Assembly: GCA_900769555.1 (NCBI GenBank)
Contig: CAAGHA010000093.1
Span: 1-19,870 of the forward strand
Direction: 5' to 3'
Length of the DNA stretch: 19,870 nucleotides
Origin: Bacteroidales bacterium
GTDB lineage: Bacteria > Bacteroidota > Bacteroidia > Bacteroidales > Paludibacteraceae
In this document: piece by piece, positions 1 through 6,383 of the stretch
How positions within the stretch are numbered: position 1 is the first letter of the stretch
Layout: each line of letters opens with the position of its first letter
Translations under genes and position numbers: made by a program
Notes under the pieces: generated by a model
What the model was told of the DNA's origin: nothing
Databases searched by the model: none
What the model saw: the letters and a program-made list of their open reading frames with translations, nothing else

Positions 1-22
1 TGTAATGCTATTGAACGCTCTT

Positions 23-39
23 GGGGGCTTTGCGCCCCC
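23..39. repeat. GC-rich palindrome at window edge
   Basis: A perfect 6-bp inverted repeat (GGGGGC at 23-28, GCCCCC at 34-39) encloses a 5-base loop. Its GC content is far above that of the AT-rich surroundings, which suggests it came in with mobile DNA. No T-run follows on either strand, so it is a poor intrinsic terminator. I do not recognise a function. Confidence 0.4.
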
Positions 40-98
40 GCCGCATGGCTTCCCCCACAGAGTTTTTCATAATATCTTATAAAAAATCTTGCGTTTCT

Positions 99-350
99 AA
101 ATGGAATCTTCACGGGAAAAGTTACATTGCAGAAAAGCTGAAAGTACATAAGAGTACTATAAGGCTTGAAATTAAAAACAATTGTGACAAGAGAAGTGGT
201 GAATAAAACCCCGAACTTGCACAACGAAAAAGTGAAGCAAGAATGTCTTCTCGAAATCATTTTACGAAGATGGACGATGCCATGAAAGAGAAGATTAACC
301 TACTTCTTTATGAAGGATGGAGTCCTGAACAGATTCACGGAAGACTTAAA
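99..350 (+). pseudogene. IS30-family transposase remnant (N-terminal part)
   Basis: In one frame the segment encodes an IS30-like helix-turn-helix region (YIAEKLKVHKST, then EIKNN, where intact IS30 proteins usually have REIKRN). An in-frame TAA follows at 204-206. The same frame continues with the typical IS30 linker, including ELAQRKSEARMSSRNH and EGWSPEQIHGRL, and homology stops at about 350. The whole DDE catalytic core is absent, so this piece cannot transpose. Bases 351 onward belong to a type II secretion F gene in another frame, so the IS probably inserted into that gene and was then partly deleted. The left limit is approximate because the first residues of the open frame do not resemble IS30. 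Confidence 0.8.
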
Positions 351-352
351 TT

Positions 353-894
353 TCTAATTCTATTAAAGATAATATTGAGATTATAATATTGATAATAACA
401 TCCATTATCATTGGATATATTGCATTTAAAAACAATATTAATAAATCTTCCGTTTTTTTGGGGAGTTGACACGTAAAATGTACCTTGCTCGTTTTTCACT
501 TGCAATGGCACTATTAACAAGTGCTCATATCCCTATTTTACAGTCAATCAGATTGCTAAAAAAAATGATCGAATTTTATCCTATAAAAATATCTTTAGAA
601 GTCATTGAAAAGGATATAATGAAAGGAAAATCATTTCATGAGAGCCTATCTCAATTTAATATTTACGATAAAAAAATGACATCTCTTGTTAAAGTTGGCG
701 AAGAGGTTAATCAACTATATTCTGTATTTAATCGTCTGAAAAACCAATACATGGAAGAGGTTGACTACCAAACAAGCATGATAAGTAATATCTTAGAACC
801 TCTTATGATAATATTTGTAGGAATTTTTGTGGGATTTATCCTTGTATCTATGTATCTTCCTATTTTTAAATTAAGCACTAGTTTTGGTTTTTGA
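353..894 (+). pseudogene. GspF/PilC-like type II secretion F protein, truncated and frameshifted
   Basis: The frame opening at 466 (TTG) encodes 142 residues that match the second T2SSF repeat of GspF/PilC inner-membrane platform proteins: YLARFSLAMALLTSAHIPIL, then KVGEE, then a C-terminal membrane helix around LEPLMIIFVGIFVGFILVSM. Upstream, in a different frame, 353-460 encodes a membrane helix (IIILIITSIIIGYIAF) that fits the end of the first GspF repeat. The two frames are related by a -1 shift near a T7-G4 run at 453-463. The N-terminal half is missing and is replaced by the IS30 remnant. Intact relatives have about 350-400 residues. I infer a dead gene, although the C-terminal piece is open and could still be translated. 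Confidence 0.78.
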
Positions 895-895
895 T

Positions 896-1000
896 ATGTC
901 ACCTATTAACCTCATAGATAGTATAAGCACCGCCATTGGAGACCACGAAATATCTTCAGTTACTGTTGACTGCAAAATTCATACGCATTTATCTTATTAA
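896..1000 (+). CDS. 34-codon ORF directly after gspF remnant, unrecognised
   Basis: An ATG one base after the gspF stop opens a 34-codon frame beginning MSPINLID and ending IHTHLSY. Its position fits translational coupling to gspF, so it may be the stump of the next gene in a lost pilus or type II secretion operon. I see no recognisable domain or membrane segment. It could also be chance. Confidence 0.2.
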   Translation: MSPINLIDSISTAIGDHEISSVTVDCKIHTHLSY

Positions 1001-1147
1001 CACAAAGATAATTATTTTTGTATGCGTAAGATTTTATGCTTGCAATATTTTGCATGTCGCTTTTTAGTACACAATGACAAGAGCAAATCTTCGTTGATTC
1101 TTAAAATATCAGCTCTCGCCTCAATAAAACAGATAACAACCTAATGA

Positions 1148-2098
1148 TTAATAAACCCTCAATCTTCTTCCAATTCGTAAAATTGTTGTGCTTTTTATCC
1201 CATTTAATCGACATAGTCGACTCACTGTCGTGCGATATCGTCTTGCAATGCCACCCAGCGTATCACCACTTTTTATTCGATGATATTTAATGGGAGAATT
1301 AATAAAATCAATATACTCCTTAAAGCTACTTTTCTTGTCCACAATAAAGGTATCTGCTATCAACTCATTGGTGTCGAAATTCACTATTTTTCTTGGATTG
1401 ATTGGATTGCCAAGGAAGCGTATTTCAAAATGCAAATGAGGTCCGGTGGAACGACCGGTATTACCACCCAATCCGATGGCTTCTCCTGCTTTTACATCTT
1501 GATTGGGGGTTACCAATACTTTTGATAAATGGGCATACAATGTCTCAAATCCATTGTTATGACGAACTAAAACAAAATATCCATATCCTTTCTTCCTCAT
1601 TCCCACTCGAGTGATACGGACTTTCCCATCAAATGCTGCTCTAATGGTATCTCCTATCACCACTCTAGAATCTATTCCTGCGTGAAATCGCCCCCATCGC
1701 TCTCCAAATTCAGATGTAATGACATTCGTATTGGGTGCAACAAAAGGACGACAATTCACTCGAAATGAATCCGGTAAGGAATCGATGCAAACATTGTATG
1801 GATTGATTTTTAAACTATCCCACTGAATACGAAACAAAGAGTCTGCCGGAAATCCCGCCTTCACAGACTGAAAATCCTTCATAAATGAAAGCATTGTAAA
1901 TGTATCACAGGAAAAGTGGATAGAATCTTGAAAAATCCCCTCCTCTTCCCATTCGTCTATCATTTGTTCTTGTTCTAAATCCACTTTCTCTTGTTGCATC
2001 ACCTCAACGTTCATTTTTGCTTCTACTGAACTCACAAAAAGAAACATCAATAATATCAGCAACCACTTAACCTTCAATATTTTACTCATATTTTGCAT
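1148..2098 (-). CDS. Secreted M23 peptidase with C-terminal LysM domain
   Basis: This is a predicted zinc endopeptidase that cuts peptidoglycan cross-bridges in the periplasm. Numbering from the ATG at 2098 gives 316 residues. A signal peptide or N-terminal anchor lies at about 10-27. The M23/LytM domain carries the zinc ligands HAGID (139-143) and HLH (221-223, in GPHLHFEIR), with YAHL between them, so the active site looks intact. A LysM peptidoglycan-binding module occupies about 272-316 (HRIKSGDTLGGIARRY onward). The frame opens at 2143, but that start adds residues ahead of the hydrophobic stretch and lengthens the overlap with ndk. An ATG at 2089 is also possible. The start overlaps the ndk stop by 17 bases, so the two are probably cotranscribed. 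Unlike the EnvC-like protein further right, this one should be catalytic. Confidence 0.88.
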   Translation of the reverse strand: MQNMSKILKVKWLLILLMFLFVSSVEAKMNVEVMQQEKVDLEQEQMIDEWEEEGIFQDSIHFSCDTFTMLSFMKDFQSVKAGFPADSLFRIQWDSLKINPYNVCIDSLPDSFRVNCRPFVAPNTNVITSEFGERWGRFHAGIDSRVVIGDTIRAAFDGKVRITRVGMRKKGYGYFVLVRHNNGFETLYAHLSKVLVTPNQDVKAGEAIGLGGNTGRSTGPHLHFEIRFLGNPINPRKIVNFDTNELIADTFIVDKKSSFKEYIDFINSPIKYHRIKSGDTLGGIARRYRTTVSRLCRLNGIKSTTILRIGRRLRVY

Positions 2099-2540
2099 AA
2101 TAAAAGGAGTGATTACTCCGTCTTGCTTCAAAAAGTTCTTCATCCTTAAAAAATCTCTTTATCTCCACTTGGGCAGTTTCGATGGAATCGGATGCGTGTA
2201 TCACATTTTGCTCTACACTCATACTATAATCACCTCGAATCGTTCCGGGGTCTGCATTTCGACCATTGGTAACACCTACCATAGTACGAACAACACGAAC
2301 TGCTTCAACACCTTCTAAACAGACCACTATTACCGGGGATACAGACATAGCTGCTTTGACATCTCCAAAGAAAGATTTCTCTTTTAAATGCCCATAATGC
2401 ACATTCAAAATTGCATCATCCAACTGCATCATTTTCATCCCTACGAAATAGAGCCCTTTATGTTCAAATCTTGATAATATTTCACCAACAATTCCTCTTT
2501 GCAGAGCTGCCGGTTTTAAGATAATTAATGTACGTTCCAT
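2082..2540 (-). CDS. ndk: Nucleoside diphosphate kinase
   Basis: It transfers the gamma phosphate from ATP to other nucleoside diphosphates through a phosphohistidine, balancing cytoplasmic NTP and dNTP pools. The protein has 152 residues, usual for the family or slightly long. It starts with MERTLIILKP, contains GTIRGD, and has the active-site His115 in NVIHASDS (many homologues have HGSDS). I chose the ATG at 2540; the upstream in-frame start at 2579 adds a basic tail without family counterpart. A consensus promoter lies at 2583-2613. The 3' end overlaps the M23 peptidase start, suggesting a two-gene unit. Confidence 0.95.
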   Translation of the reverse strand: MERTLIILKPAALQRGIVGEILSRFEHKGLYFVGMKMMQLDDAILNVHYGHLKEKSFFGDVKAAMSVSPVIVVCLEGVEAVRVVRTMVGVTNGRNADPGTIRGDYSMSVEQNVIHASDSIETAQVEIKRFFKDEELFEARRSNHSFYYAKYE

Positions 2541-2582
2541 AATCCTAAACTTTAATTTTAACAACTTCTTGAGGTTCAATCT

Positions 2583-2613
2583 GAAAAATAAGGCAATTTC
2601 AATTTTTTTGCAA
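2583..2613 (-). promoter_or_regulatory. Putative ndk promoter (Bacteroidetes type)
   Basis: On the minus strand a TTG (-33 element, 2611-2613) is followed after exactly 20 bases by TATTTTTC (2583-2590), one base off the TAnnTTTG -7 consensus. Transcription would begin near 2576, leaving a leader of about 36 bases before the ndk ATG at 2540. Confidence 0.5.
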
Positions 2614-2719
2614 TAAATTATATTTCGGATGTTTTTAAATTCACTTGTTTGTTTCTATTCATTCAGTCACAATGCCAACATCGCTCGTTCATAATAGAAC
2701 CCAAACTAAAAAAAATTAA

Positions 2720-2787
2720 AAACCATCTCATCTTAATTTACAGTAATCACCTTAAATCATCTCGATTCCATTTACAGAATTCTCCTT
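2720..2787 (-). repeat. Two tandem copies of the 34-bp dispersed repeat
   Basis: Two direct units, 2720-2753 and 2754-2787, share 25 of 34 bases. On the minus strand each reads AAGG, then a TTCTGTAAAT-like or TACTGTAAAT-like core, then GAGATG near the end. The same pattern occurs at 2817-2850 and 8508-8540, where the core is TTCTATAAATTAGGT. The copies here are the most diverged. Confidence 0.6.
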
Positions 2788-2814
2788 AAATTACAAATAA
2801 GAGTTCAAAATTGT

Positions 2815-3006
2815 TTAAGGTATGTTCTATAAATTAGGTCGATATGATTTTGAAGAGTTTTTGAGTTAGATTGTTTATGTTTAAAAAAAGCGATACGAGC
2901 ATCGCAACTAAGTAACTATAAGCAAAATAGCGCAAATAAATTCAAAAGCACCCGAAATAGAATTTATTTTAAAAACAAAAATCGTAGTTTATAGAAGTTA
3001 CCTTAA
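2815..3006. repeat. 192-bp element bounded by 22-bp inverted repeats (MITE-like)
   Basis: The left arm (2815-2836, TTAAGGTATGTTCTATAAAT then TA) and the right arm (2985-3006, read in reverse complement) agree at 19 of 22 bases. The left arm is also a full copy of the 34-bp dispersed unit (2817-2850). The interior encodes no protein but contains a terminator-like hairpin at 2890-2905. A non-autonomous mobile or palindromic repeat is an inference; I cannot identify a clear target-site duplication. Confidence 0.5.
2883..2905 (-). terminator. Intrinsic terminator, minus strand
   Basis: On the minus strand a GCGAT/ATCGC stem (2901-2905 with 2890-2894, 6-base loop) is followed directly by seven U residues (2889-2883). 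It could end the candidate small transcript from 3080 or read-through from the DUF2027-Smr operon. Confidence 0.55.
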
Positions 3007-3041
3007 TTCAATCCAAACCGATGCAACACACCATTTTTCAT
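3003..3041 (-). CDS. 12-codon micro-ORF MKNGVLHRFGLN
   Basis: ATG at 3041 to TAA at 3003-3005 encodes MKNGVLHRFGLN. It starts about 40 bases into the transcript predicted from the 3087-3117 promoter, and its stop overlaps the right inverted-repeat arm. It may be a leader or micropeptide or simply chance. No homology is claimed. Confidence 0.15.
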   Translation of the reverse strand: MKNGVLHRFGLN

Positions 3042-3086
3042 TTTATCACGATGACATCCTATCCGTTTGTAAATTTCACTCTTACG

Positions 3087-3117
3087 CAAAGATATAATTT
3101 TGTACAAGAAAAACAAA
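3087..3117 (-). promoter_or_regulatory. Consensus promoter with no obvious downstream gene
   Basis: The minus strand reads TTTG (3114-3117), 19 bases, then TATCTTTG (3087-3094), both perfect matches to the Bacteroidetes -33 and -7 elements. It sits just after the stop of the 42-codon gene and points into the spacer. The next minus-strand gene, ndk, is 540 bases away beyond a terminator. Confidence 0.5.
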
Positions 3118-3126
3118 TCTATACAC

Positions 3127-3255
3127 TCATTTTTTCCCTTTTTCTGTCTTCTTAACACAAAGTTTCTTCAATCTGTCTAAGCGTTTTTGACGCTCCCATA
3201 GTAGTTTCTTCTCCAGATAGGATTGATGTTTCTTTTCCAAATAATTATCAGCCAT
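3127..3255 (-). CDS. Small conserved-looking charged protein, 42 residues
   Basis: An ATG at 3255 opens a 42-codon frame starting MADNYLEKKHQSYLEKKL and ending in a Lys-rich tail before TGA at 3127-3129. The protein is very basic and helical-looking, without a membrane segment. I recall similar short proteins starting MADNYLE annotated in Bacteroides genomes, sometimes mislabelled dehydrogenase; no function is known to me. It lies 54 bases downstream of the DUF2027-Smr gene on the same strand, so cotranscription is likely. Confidence 0.65.
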   Translation of the reverse strand: MADNYLEKKHQSYLEKKLLWERQKRLDRLKKLCVKKTEKGKK

Positions 3256-3309
3256 TATTGACGTATCGTTTTCTTATGGTAAATTCTTACTATTCAAAAA
3301 ATAGTCATC

Positions 3310-4353
3310 TCATCTTATCTTCACCAAAGTTGCCCCATATCCATACTCAAGGAATGACGCATCCTGGACGTAACATGATGAATATTTATGTTTCAAAATT
3401 TTCAATATTTCATTGCGAAGCACACCATTGCCTTTGCCATGAATAAAGACAATTTTCTGCCCCTTCTTTTTAATATTTTCACTCATCACCTCCTCAAATT
3501 TAGCCAATTGATACTTCAACATATCAGCATTACTCAAGCCATTCAAATTATCCAACAGTTGCCCAATATGCAAGTCAATCTCCAACGTCTCCTGCTGCTT
3601 ATTTTTTACCGAAACTTTTGCCGGAGAAATATGTTCCTTCTCACGCATCATATTCTGCAAATCCTCATTCGTAAACTCTTTTGAAGGTAGTTTATCTTGC
3701 TCAATCAAGGCAACCAACATTGCACTCTCATCAAAGTAATCATTCTCTTTGAAGGAGTGTAATTTAAAAAACTTAACAGGATTAATACGTAGAGAGAGAT
3801 CATAAATAGGTTTTGCCGAGTAGGAACGTTCTTTCTTCAATGCAAAAAATTGAATCTTCAACTTCTCCAAATCATTTATCTCCTCTTTCGAGATCTCTTC
3901 CAATAAGATTTTCGTATTCGGCTGAATAAAACCGACATATCTACTATAAAACGCCGTCCCCCTCTCTTCAGCAATGTTATAAGCTAAATAGTAGTTGCTA
4001 TCATTAATTAAATATAAGTCAAAATCAGACGAAGAAAGAATCTTAACATTTTGAGGAACAAAACCCAAATAGAGTGTCAACTGTTCCCCCTCCGGTGTCT
4101 CCTGCGGTTTATATCCATCCTCTTCCTCCATCTCAGCCAGAGTTCCCGAAAGAGTTTCACTTTTCTTCTCTTGCTGTTTTTCTCGTTCTGATATTGTCTC
4201 TACCGACTCAATAACCACACACTCTTTCAATAAGGTTGGCACATCAAAACCATCTTCATCCGTAACTGTAACCAAATCTTTATTGATAATCTTACTGATA
4301 ATTCCACCTCCCACGGAATTTAAAAATCGCACTCTATCTCCTATTTTTGCCAT
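3310..4353 (-). CDS. DUF2027 and Smr domain protein (MutS2 C-terminal-like)
   Basis: The 347-residue protein has an N-terminal DUF2027 region (about 1-230, opening MAKIGDRVRFLNSVGGG, a small beta-barrel-like start) and a C-terminal Smr domain (about 255-347). The Smr motifs are visible: DLH at 260-262, HGKGNGVLR at 305-313, and GYGATLV near the end. Smr domains bind or nick nucleic acid; in MutS2 they act on branched DNA or on collided ribosomes. MutS2's ATPase and clamp domains are absent here, so this is a stand-alone Smr protein and not MutS2. The exact role is unknown. A Bacteroidetes-type promoter lies at 4396-4427, and the 42-codon gene follows. Confidence 0.85.
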   Translation of the reverse strand: MAKIGDRVRFLNSVGGGIISKIINKDLVTVTDEDGFDVPTLLKECVVIESVETISEREKQQEKKSETLSGTLAEMEEEDGYKPQETPEGEQLTLYLGFVPQNVKILSSSDFDLYLINDSNYYLAYNIAEERGTAFYSRYVGFIQPNTKILLEEISKEEINDLEKLKIQFFALKKERSYSAKPIYDLSLRINPVKFFKLHSFKENDYFDESAMLVALIEQDKLPSKEFTNEDLQNMMREKEHISPAKVSVKNKQQETLEIDLHIGQLLDNLNGLSNADMLKYQLAKFEEVMSENIKKKGQKIVFIHGKGNGVLRNEILKILKHKYSSCYVQDASFLEYGYGATLVKIR

Positions 4354-4395
4354 AATATTCAGAAAGGGATCTCCCTATTTACATTAATTTCACCG

Positions 4396-4427
4396 CAAAG
4401 ATAGAGAAATCTAACGACAATCTGAAA
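4396..4427 (-). promoter_or_regulatory. Putative promoter of the DUF2027-Smr gene
   Basis: The minus strand reads TTTC (4424-4427), 20 bases, then TATCTTTG (4396-4403), which matches the -7 consensus and is one base off at -33. The start codon at 4353 would lie about 36 bases after transcription start. Confidence 0.5.
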
Positions 4428-4498
4428 GAGATTTTAGTTATGTTGATTCTAATTGTTGATAGTTTATTGTATTTTTGCAAAAAAATATTCAAAAGAAA

Positions 4499-5716
4499 AT
4501 GAATACACCACAAGAAATATCGATAGACGCATTCAACTATGAATTGCCAGATGAGCGAATCGCTAAGTTTCCCAAAGAGAAGAGAGACGAATCAAAGTTA
4601 TTACTCTACAAAGGCGGAATAATCTCTGAATCGGTTTTCAAAAATATATACCAACACCTTCCTCAAGGCGAGCTATTGATTGCCAACAATACAAAAGTCA
4701 TACAAGCACGAATGCTATTTCATAAAGAGAGTGGAGCAAAGATTGAGATTTTCTGTTTAGAGCCTCTCTTCCCTTCAGATTATGCTCTTGTTTTTCAAAC
4801 CAAAGAGTCGTGCATTTGGAAATGCATGGTCGGAAATTCAAAAAAATGGAAAGAAGGACAAATTCTAACGAGAGAGATTCAAGTGGGGAATAACAGACTA
4901 CTCTTCAACGCAGAAAGAATTTCTACCGAAGGGAATACACATGAAATTCGGTTCTCATGGAATCGGTCTGACATAACTTTTGCCGAGATATTAGATACAG
5001 GAGGTATTTTACCAATTCCCCCATACCTTCATAGAGAGACCGTAGAACAAGACAAAACAACCTATCAAACAGTCTATTCAAAAATTAAAGGTTCTGTAGC
5101 TGCACCAACAGCCGGACTCCATTTCACGCAAAGGGTATTTGAATCATTAAAAGAAAAAGAGATCAAATATGATGAGGTAACACTTCATGTAGGAGCGGGA
5201 ACATTCCAACCGGTGAAGAGCGAACTGATTGGCGACCATGTAATGCATTCCGAATTTATCTGCGTAAAACGATCTGTAATAGAGAAAATACGTCAAAGAG
5301 GAGGCGTTATTGCAGTTGGAACAACATCAGTTAGGACATTAGAGAGTCTCTACTACATCGGATTATTATTATCAAAAGGAATAGATTCTCACGAAGAATT
5401 GAAAGTAACCCAATGGATGCCTTACAATCAAACGAAAGATATCAGTGTAGAAGAATCAATGGATAACATTTTGAGATATTTAGACAAGATACAAGAAGAT
5501 GTCATCAAAGCAGATACGCAGATAATCATACTCCCCGGCTATCAATTCCACATAGTAAAGGGATTGATTACCAACTTTCACCAACCGAAAAGTACATTAC
5601 TACTACTAATATCAGCATTTATTGGTGACGATTGGAAACGGGTATATGAGTATGCCATGATACACGATTTTCGATTCTTGAGTTATGGAGATAGTTCGTT
5701 ATTACTGAGGGAATAG
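4499..5716 (+). CDS. queA: S-adenosylmethionine:tRNA ribosyltransferase-isomerase, long form
   Basis: QueA moves the ribosyl part of S-adenosylmethionine onto 7-aminomethyl-7-deazaguanine in tRNA, making epoxyqueuosine at position 34 of GUN-anticodon tRNAs. Numbering from the ATG at 4499 gives 405 residues. Visible family motifs are FPKEKRDESKLL, GGILPIPPYLHR, YQTVYSKIKGSVAAPTAGLH (189-208), HVGAGTFQPV, GTTSVRTLESL, PGYQF and TNFHQPKSTL. The family usually has about 340-360 residues; the excess is a charged insert at about 290-338 between GTTSVRTLESL and the TQIIILPGYQF strand. Bacteroidales often carry a second, longer QueA-like paralogue, and this may be that copy. An in-frame TTG at 4475 would add eight residues but precedes the likely transcription start. 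The gene converges on the tRNA gene. Confidence 0.9.
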   Translation: MNTPQEISIDAFNYELPDERIAKFPKEKRDESKLLLYKGGIISESVFKNIYQHLPQGELLIANNTKVIQARMLFHKESGAKIEIFCLEPLFPSDYALVFQTKESCIWKCMVGNSKKWKEGQILTREIQVGNNRLLFNAERISTEGNTHEIRFSWNRSDITFAEILDTGGILPIPPYLHRETVEQDKTTYQTVYSKIKGSVAAPTAGLHFTQRVFESLKEKEIKYDEVTLHVGAGTFQPVKSELIGDHVMHSEFICVKRSVIEKIRQRGGVIAVGTTSVRTLESLYYIGLLLSKGIDSHEELKVTQWMPYNQTKDISVEESMDNILRYLDKIQEDVIKADTQIIILPGYQFHIVKGLITNFHQPKSTLLLLISAFIGDDWKRVYEYAMIHDFRFLSYGDSSLLLRE

Positions 5717-5720
5717 ATAG

Positions 5721-5792
5721 TAGTCGCGCCGGGAATCGAACCCGGATCTAAGGTTTAGGAAACCCGTATTCTATCCATTGAACTACGCAACC
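5721..5792 (-). tRNA. tRNA-Arg (anticodon CCU)
   Basis: A full cloverleaf folds on the minus strand. Acceptor GGTTGCG (5792-5786) pairs with CGCGACT with two G-U pairs. The D-stem is GTTC/GAAT, the anticodon loop TTCCTAA gives CCU for AGG codons, the variable loop has 4 bases, and the T-arm CCGGG-TTCGATT-CCCGG is perfect. The discriminator is A at 5721 and CCA is not encoded. The anticodon stem has a mismatch at its outermost pair and one G-U pair. The gene starts only 4 bases past the convergent queA stop. Confidence 0.93.
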
Positions 5793-5831
5793 AAACCCCT
5801 CCTTTTACCTTAATTTAGGCTTAAGGGCGTG

Positions 5832-5863
5832 CAAATGTAAGAATATTTAATCAATAGGACAAA
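5832..5863 (-). promoter_or_regulatory. tRNA-Arg promoter (consensus)
   Basis: The minus strand reads TTTG (5860-5863), exactly 20 bases, then TACATTTG (5832-5839), a perfect Bacteroidetes promoter. Transcription would start near 5825, about 32 bases ahead of the mature tRNA 5' end. Confidence 0.65.
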
Positions 5864-5879
5864 TAGTTTGTTATTTTTT

Positions 5880-5907
5880 AGGTATTTTCTATAAATTACC
5901 GAATGGG
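5880..5907 (+). repeat. Dispersed repeat, partial copy
   Basis: Starting at 5880 the sequence reads AGGTATTTTCTATAAATTA, matching the first half of the 34-bp family seen at 2817-2850 and 8486-8540. The second half is diverged. It points towards serC. Confidence 0.5.
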
Positions 5908-5947
5908 AACGGCTGTAAACTCTATTTCGGATGCTATTGAATTCATT

Positions 5948-6074
5948 TTAGAAGTTGTTTTAATTTTATTTCGCACATATTTTAAAGGGATTTTTAAGAT
6001 TATTATCATTATTCTTTTGCAATATTTACTAGAGATTTAAATCCGCCTATAAAAAATTACAAAACAACTTCTAA
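5948..6074. repeat. 127-bp segment bounded by perfect 14-bp inverted repeats
   Basis: TTAGAAGTTGTTTT (5948-5961) and AAAACAACTTCTAA (6061-6074 by position of the arm) are exact reverse complements, and the match extends inward if a 2-base insertion is allowed. The interior encodes no protein. The left arm and its continuation resemble 17788-17815, and a shorter match lies in the ndk leader (minus strand, about 2556-2575), so it may be a second dispersed family. Whether it is mobile or an RNA structure cannot be decided here. Confidence 0.45.
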
Positions 6075-6248
6075 CAAGAAAAAAAATAAAAATTTTCAAC
6101 AAATCAAATTGACAGTTGAACCCTTAATTTTTGCAGAATAAAATAACAATTTGACAAAAATTTAAACATATTTAATACAATATGTAAGCAAAATAAGTAA
6201 AAATTCAATTTTAAACAATAAATATCGTTCATTTTGTTACCAAAAAAG

Positions 6249-6291
6249 TTGCATCTATTTTTTTTTATACAACATATTTGTATTACTTTTG
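6249..6291 (+). promoter_or_regulatory. Candidate serC-serA promoter region
   Basis: Two overlapping candidates fit the Bacteroidetes pattern. In one, TTG (6249-6251) is followed by 21 bases and CATATTTG (6273-6280), one base off consensus. In the other, TACTTTTG (6284-6291) is a perfect -7 box but lacks a well-placed -33 element. Either leaves a leader of about 85-100 bases before the serC ATG at 6384. Confidence 0.4.
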
Positions 6292-6383
6292 CCACAGATT
6301 TCAAACAACAAATTTTCAGTCATAGTCGTTTAGGCTATCTAAAATAGAAATAATAATAGATAACAATATAAAACTTATTCGTT

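Larger units (their letters stand above)
2882..3080 (-). ncRNA. Candidate small RNA or micro-ORF transcript
   Basis: A consensus minus-strand promoter at 3087-3117 would start a transcript near 3080, and an intrinsic terminator ends at about 2883, giving about 200 nt. No ordinary gene lies in between. The only coding possibility I see is a 12-codon frame at 3003-3041 (MKNGVLHRFGLN). The transcript would run through the right arm of the inverted-repeat element. I do not recognise an RNA family, and 6S-like or other structure cannot be judged by eye. This call rests only on the promoter-terminator pairing. Confidence 0.3.
2541..3126. other. Repeat-rich intergenic region between ndk and the 42-codon gene
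   Basis: No conventional gene is visible here. The region holds the ndk promoter (2583-2613), two tandem 34-bp repeat units (2720-2787), a 192-bp segment bounded by inverted repeats (2815-3006), an intrinsic terminator for the minus strand (2883-2905), a 12-codon ORF (3003-3041) and a consensus minus-strand promoter (3087-3117). The last four could define a small RNA unit, listed separately. Confidence 0.6.
5793..6383. other. AT-rich spacer between the tRNA gene and serC
   Basis: No gene is visible. The spacer contains the tRNA promoter (5832-5863), a copy of the dispersed repeat core (5880-5907), a separate inverted-repeat element (5948-6074) and candidate serC promoters (6249-6291). The rest is very AT-rich, with homopolymer A and T runs. 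Confidence 0.6.

Noticed and set aside
1030..1075. Palindromic TGCAATATTTTGCA near the end of the M23 peptidase gene
   Set aside because: The stem is only 4-5 bp and AT-rich, with no clean U-tract on the minus strand, too weak to call a terminator.
2099..2143. Upstream ATG of the M23 peptidase gene
   Set aside because: It would extend the protein 15 residues into ndk ahead of the signal peptide, with no support for the added segment.
2720..2787. Tandem 34-bp repeats considered as a CRISPR array
   Set aside because: The units adjoin with no spacers, share only 25 of 34 bases, and no cas genes are present.
4443..4477. queA promoter
   Set aside because: A perfect -7 box TATTTTTG is at 4470-4477, but no -33 element sits at the right distance (nearest TTG spacers are 24 and 14 bases), so I did not list it.
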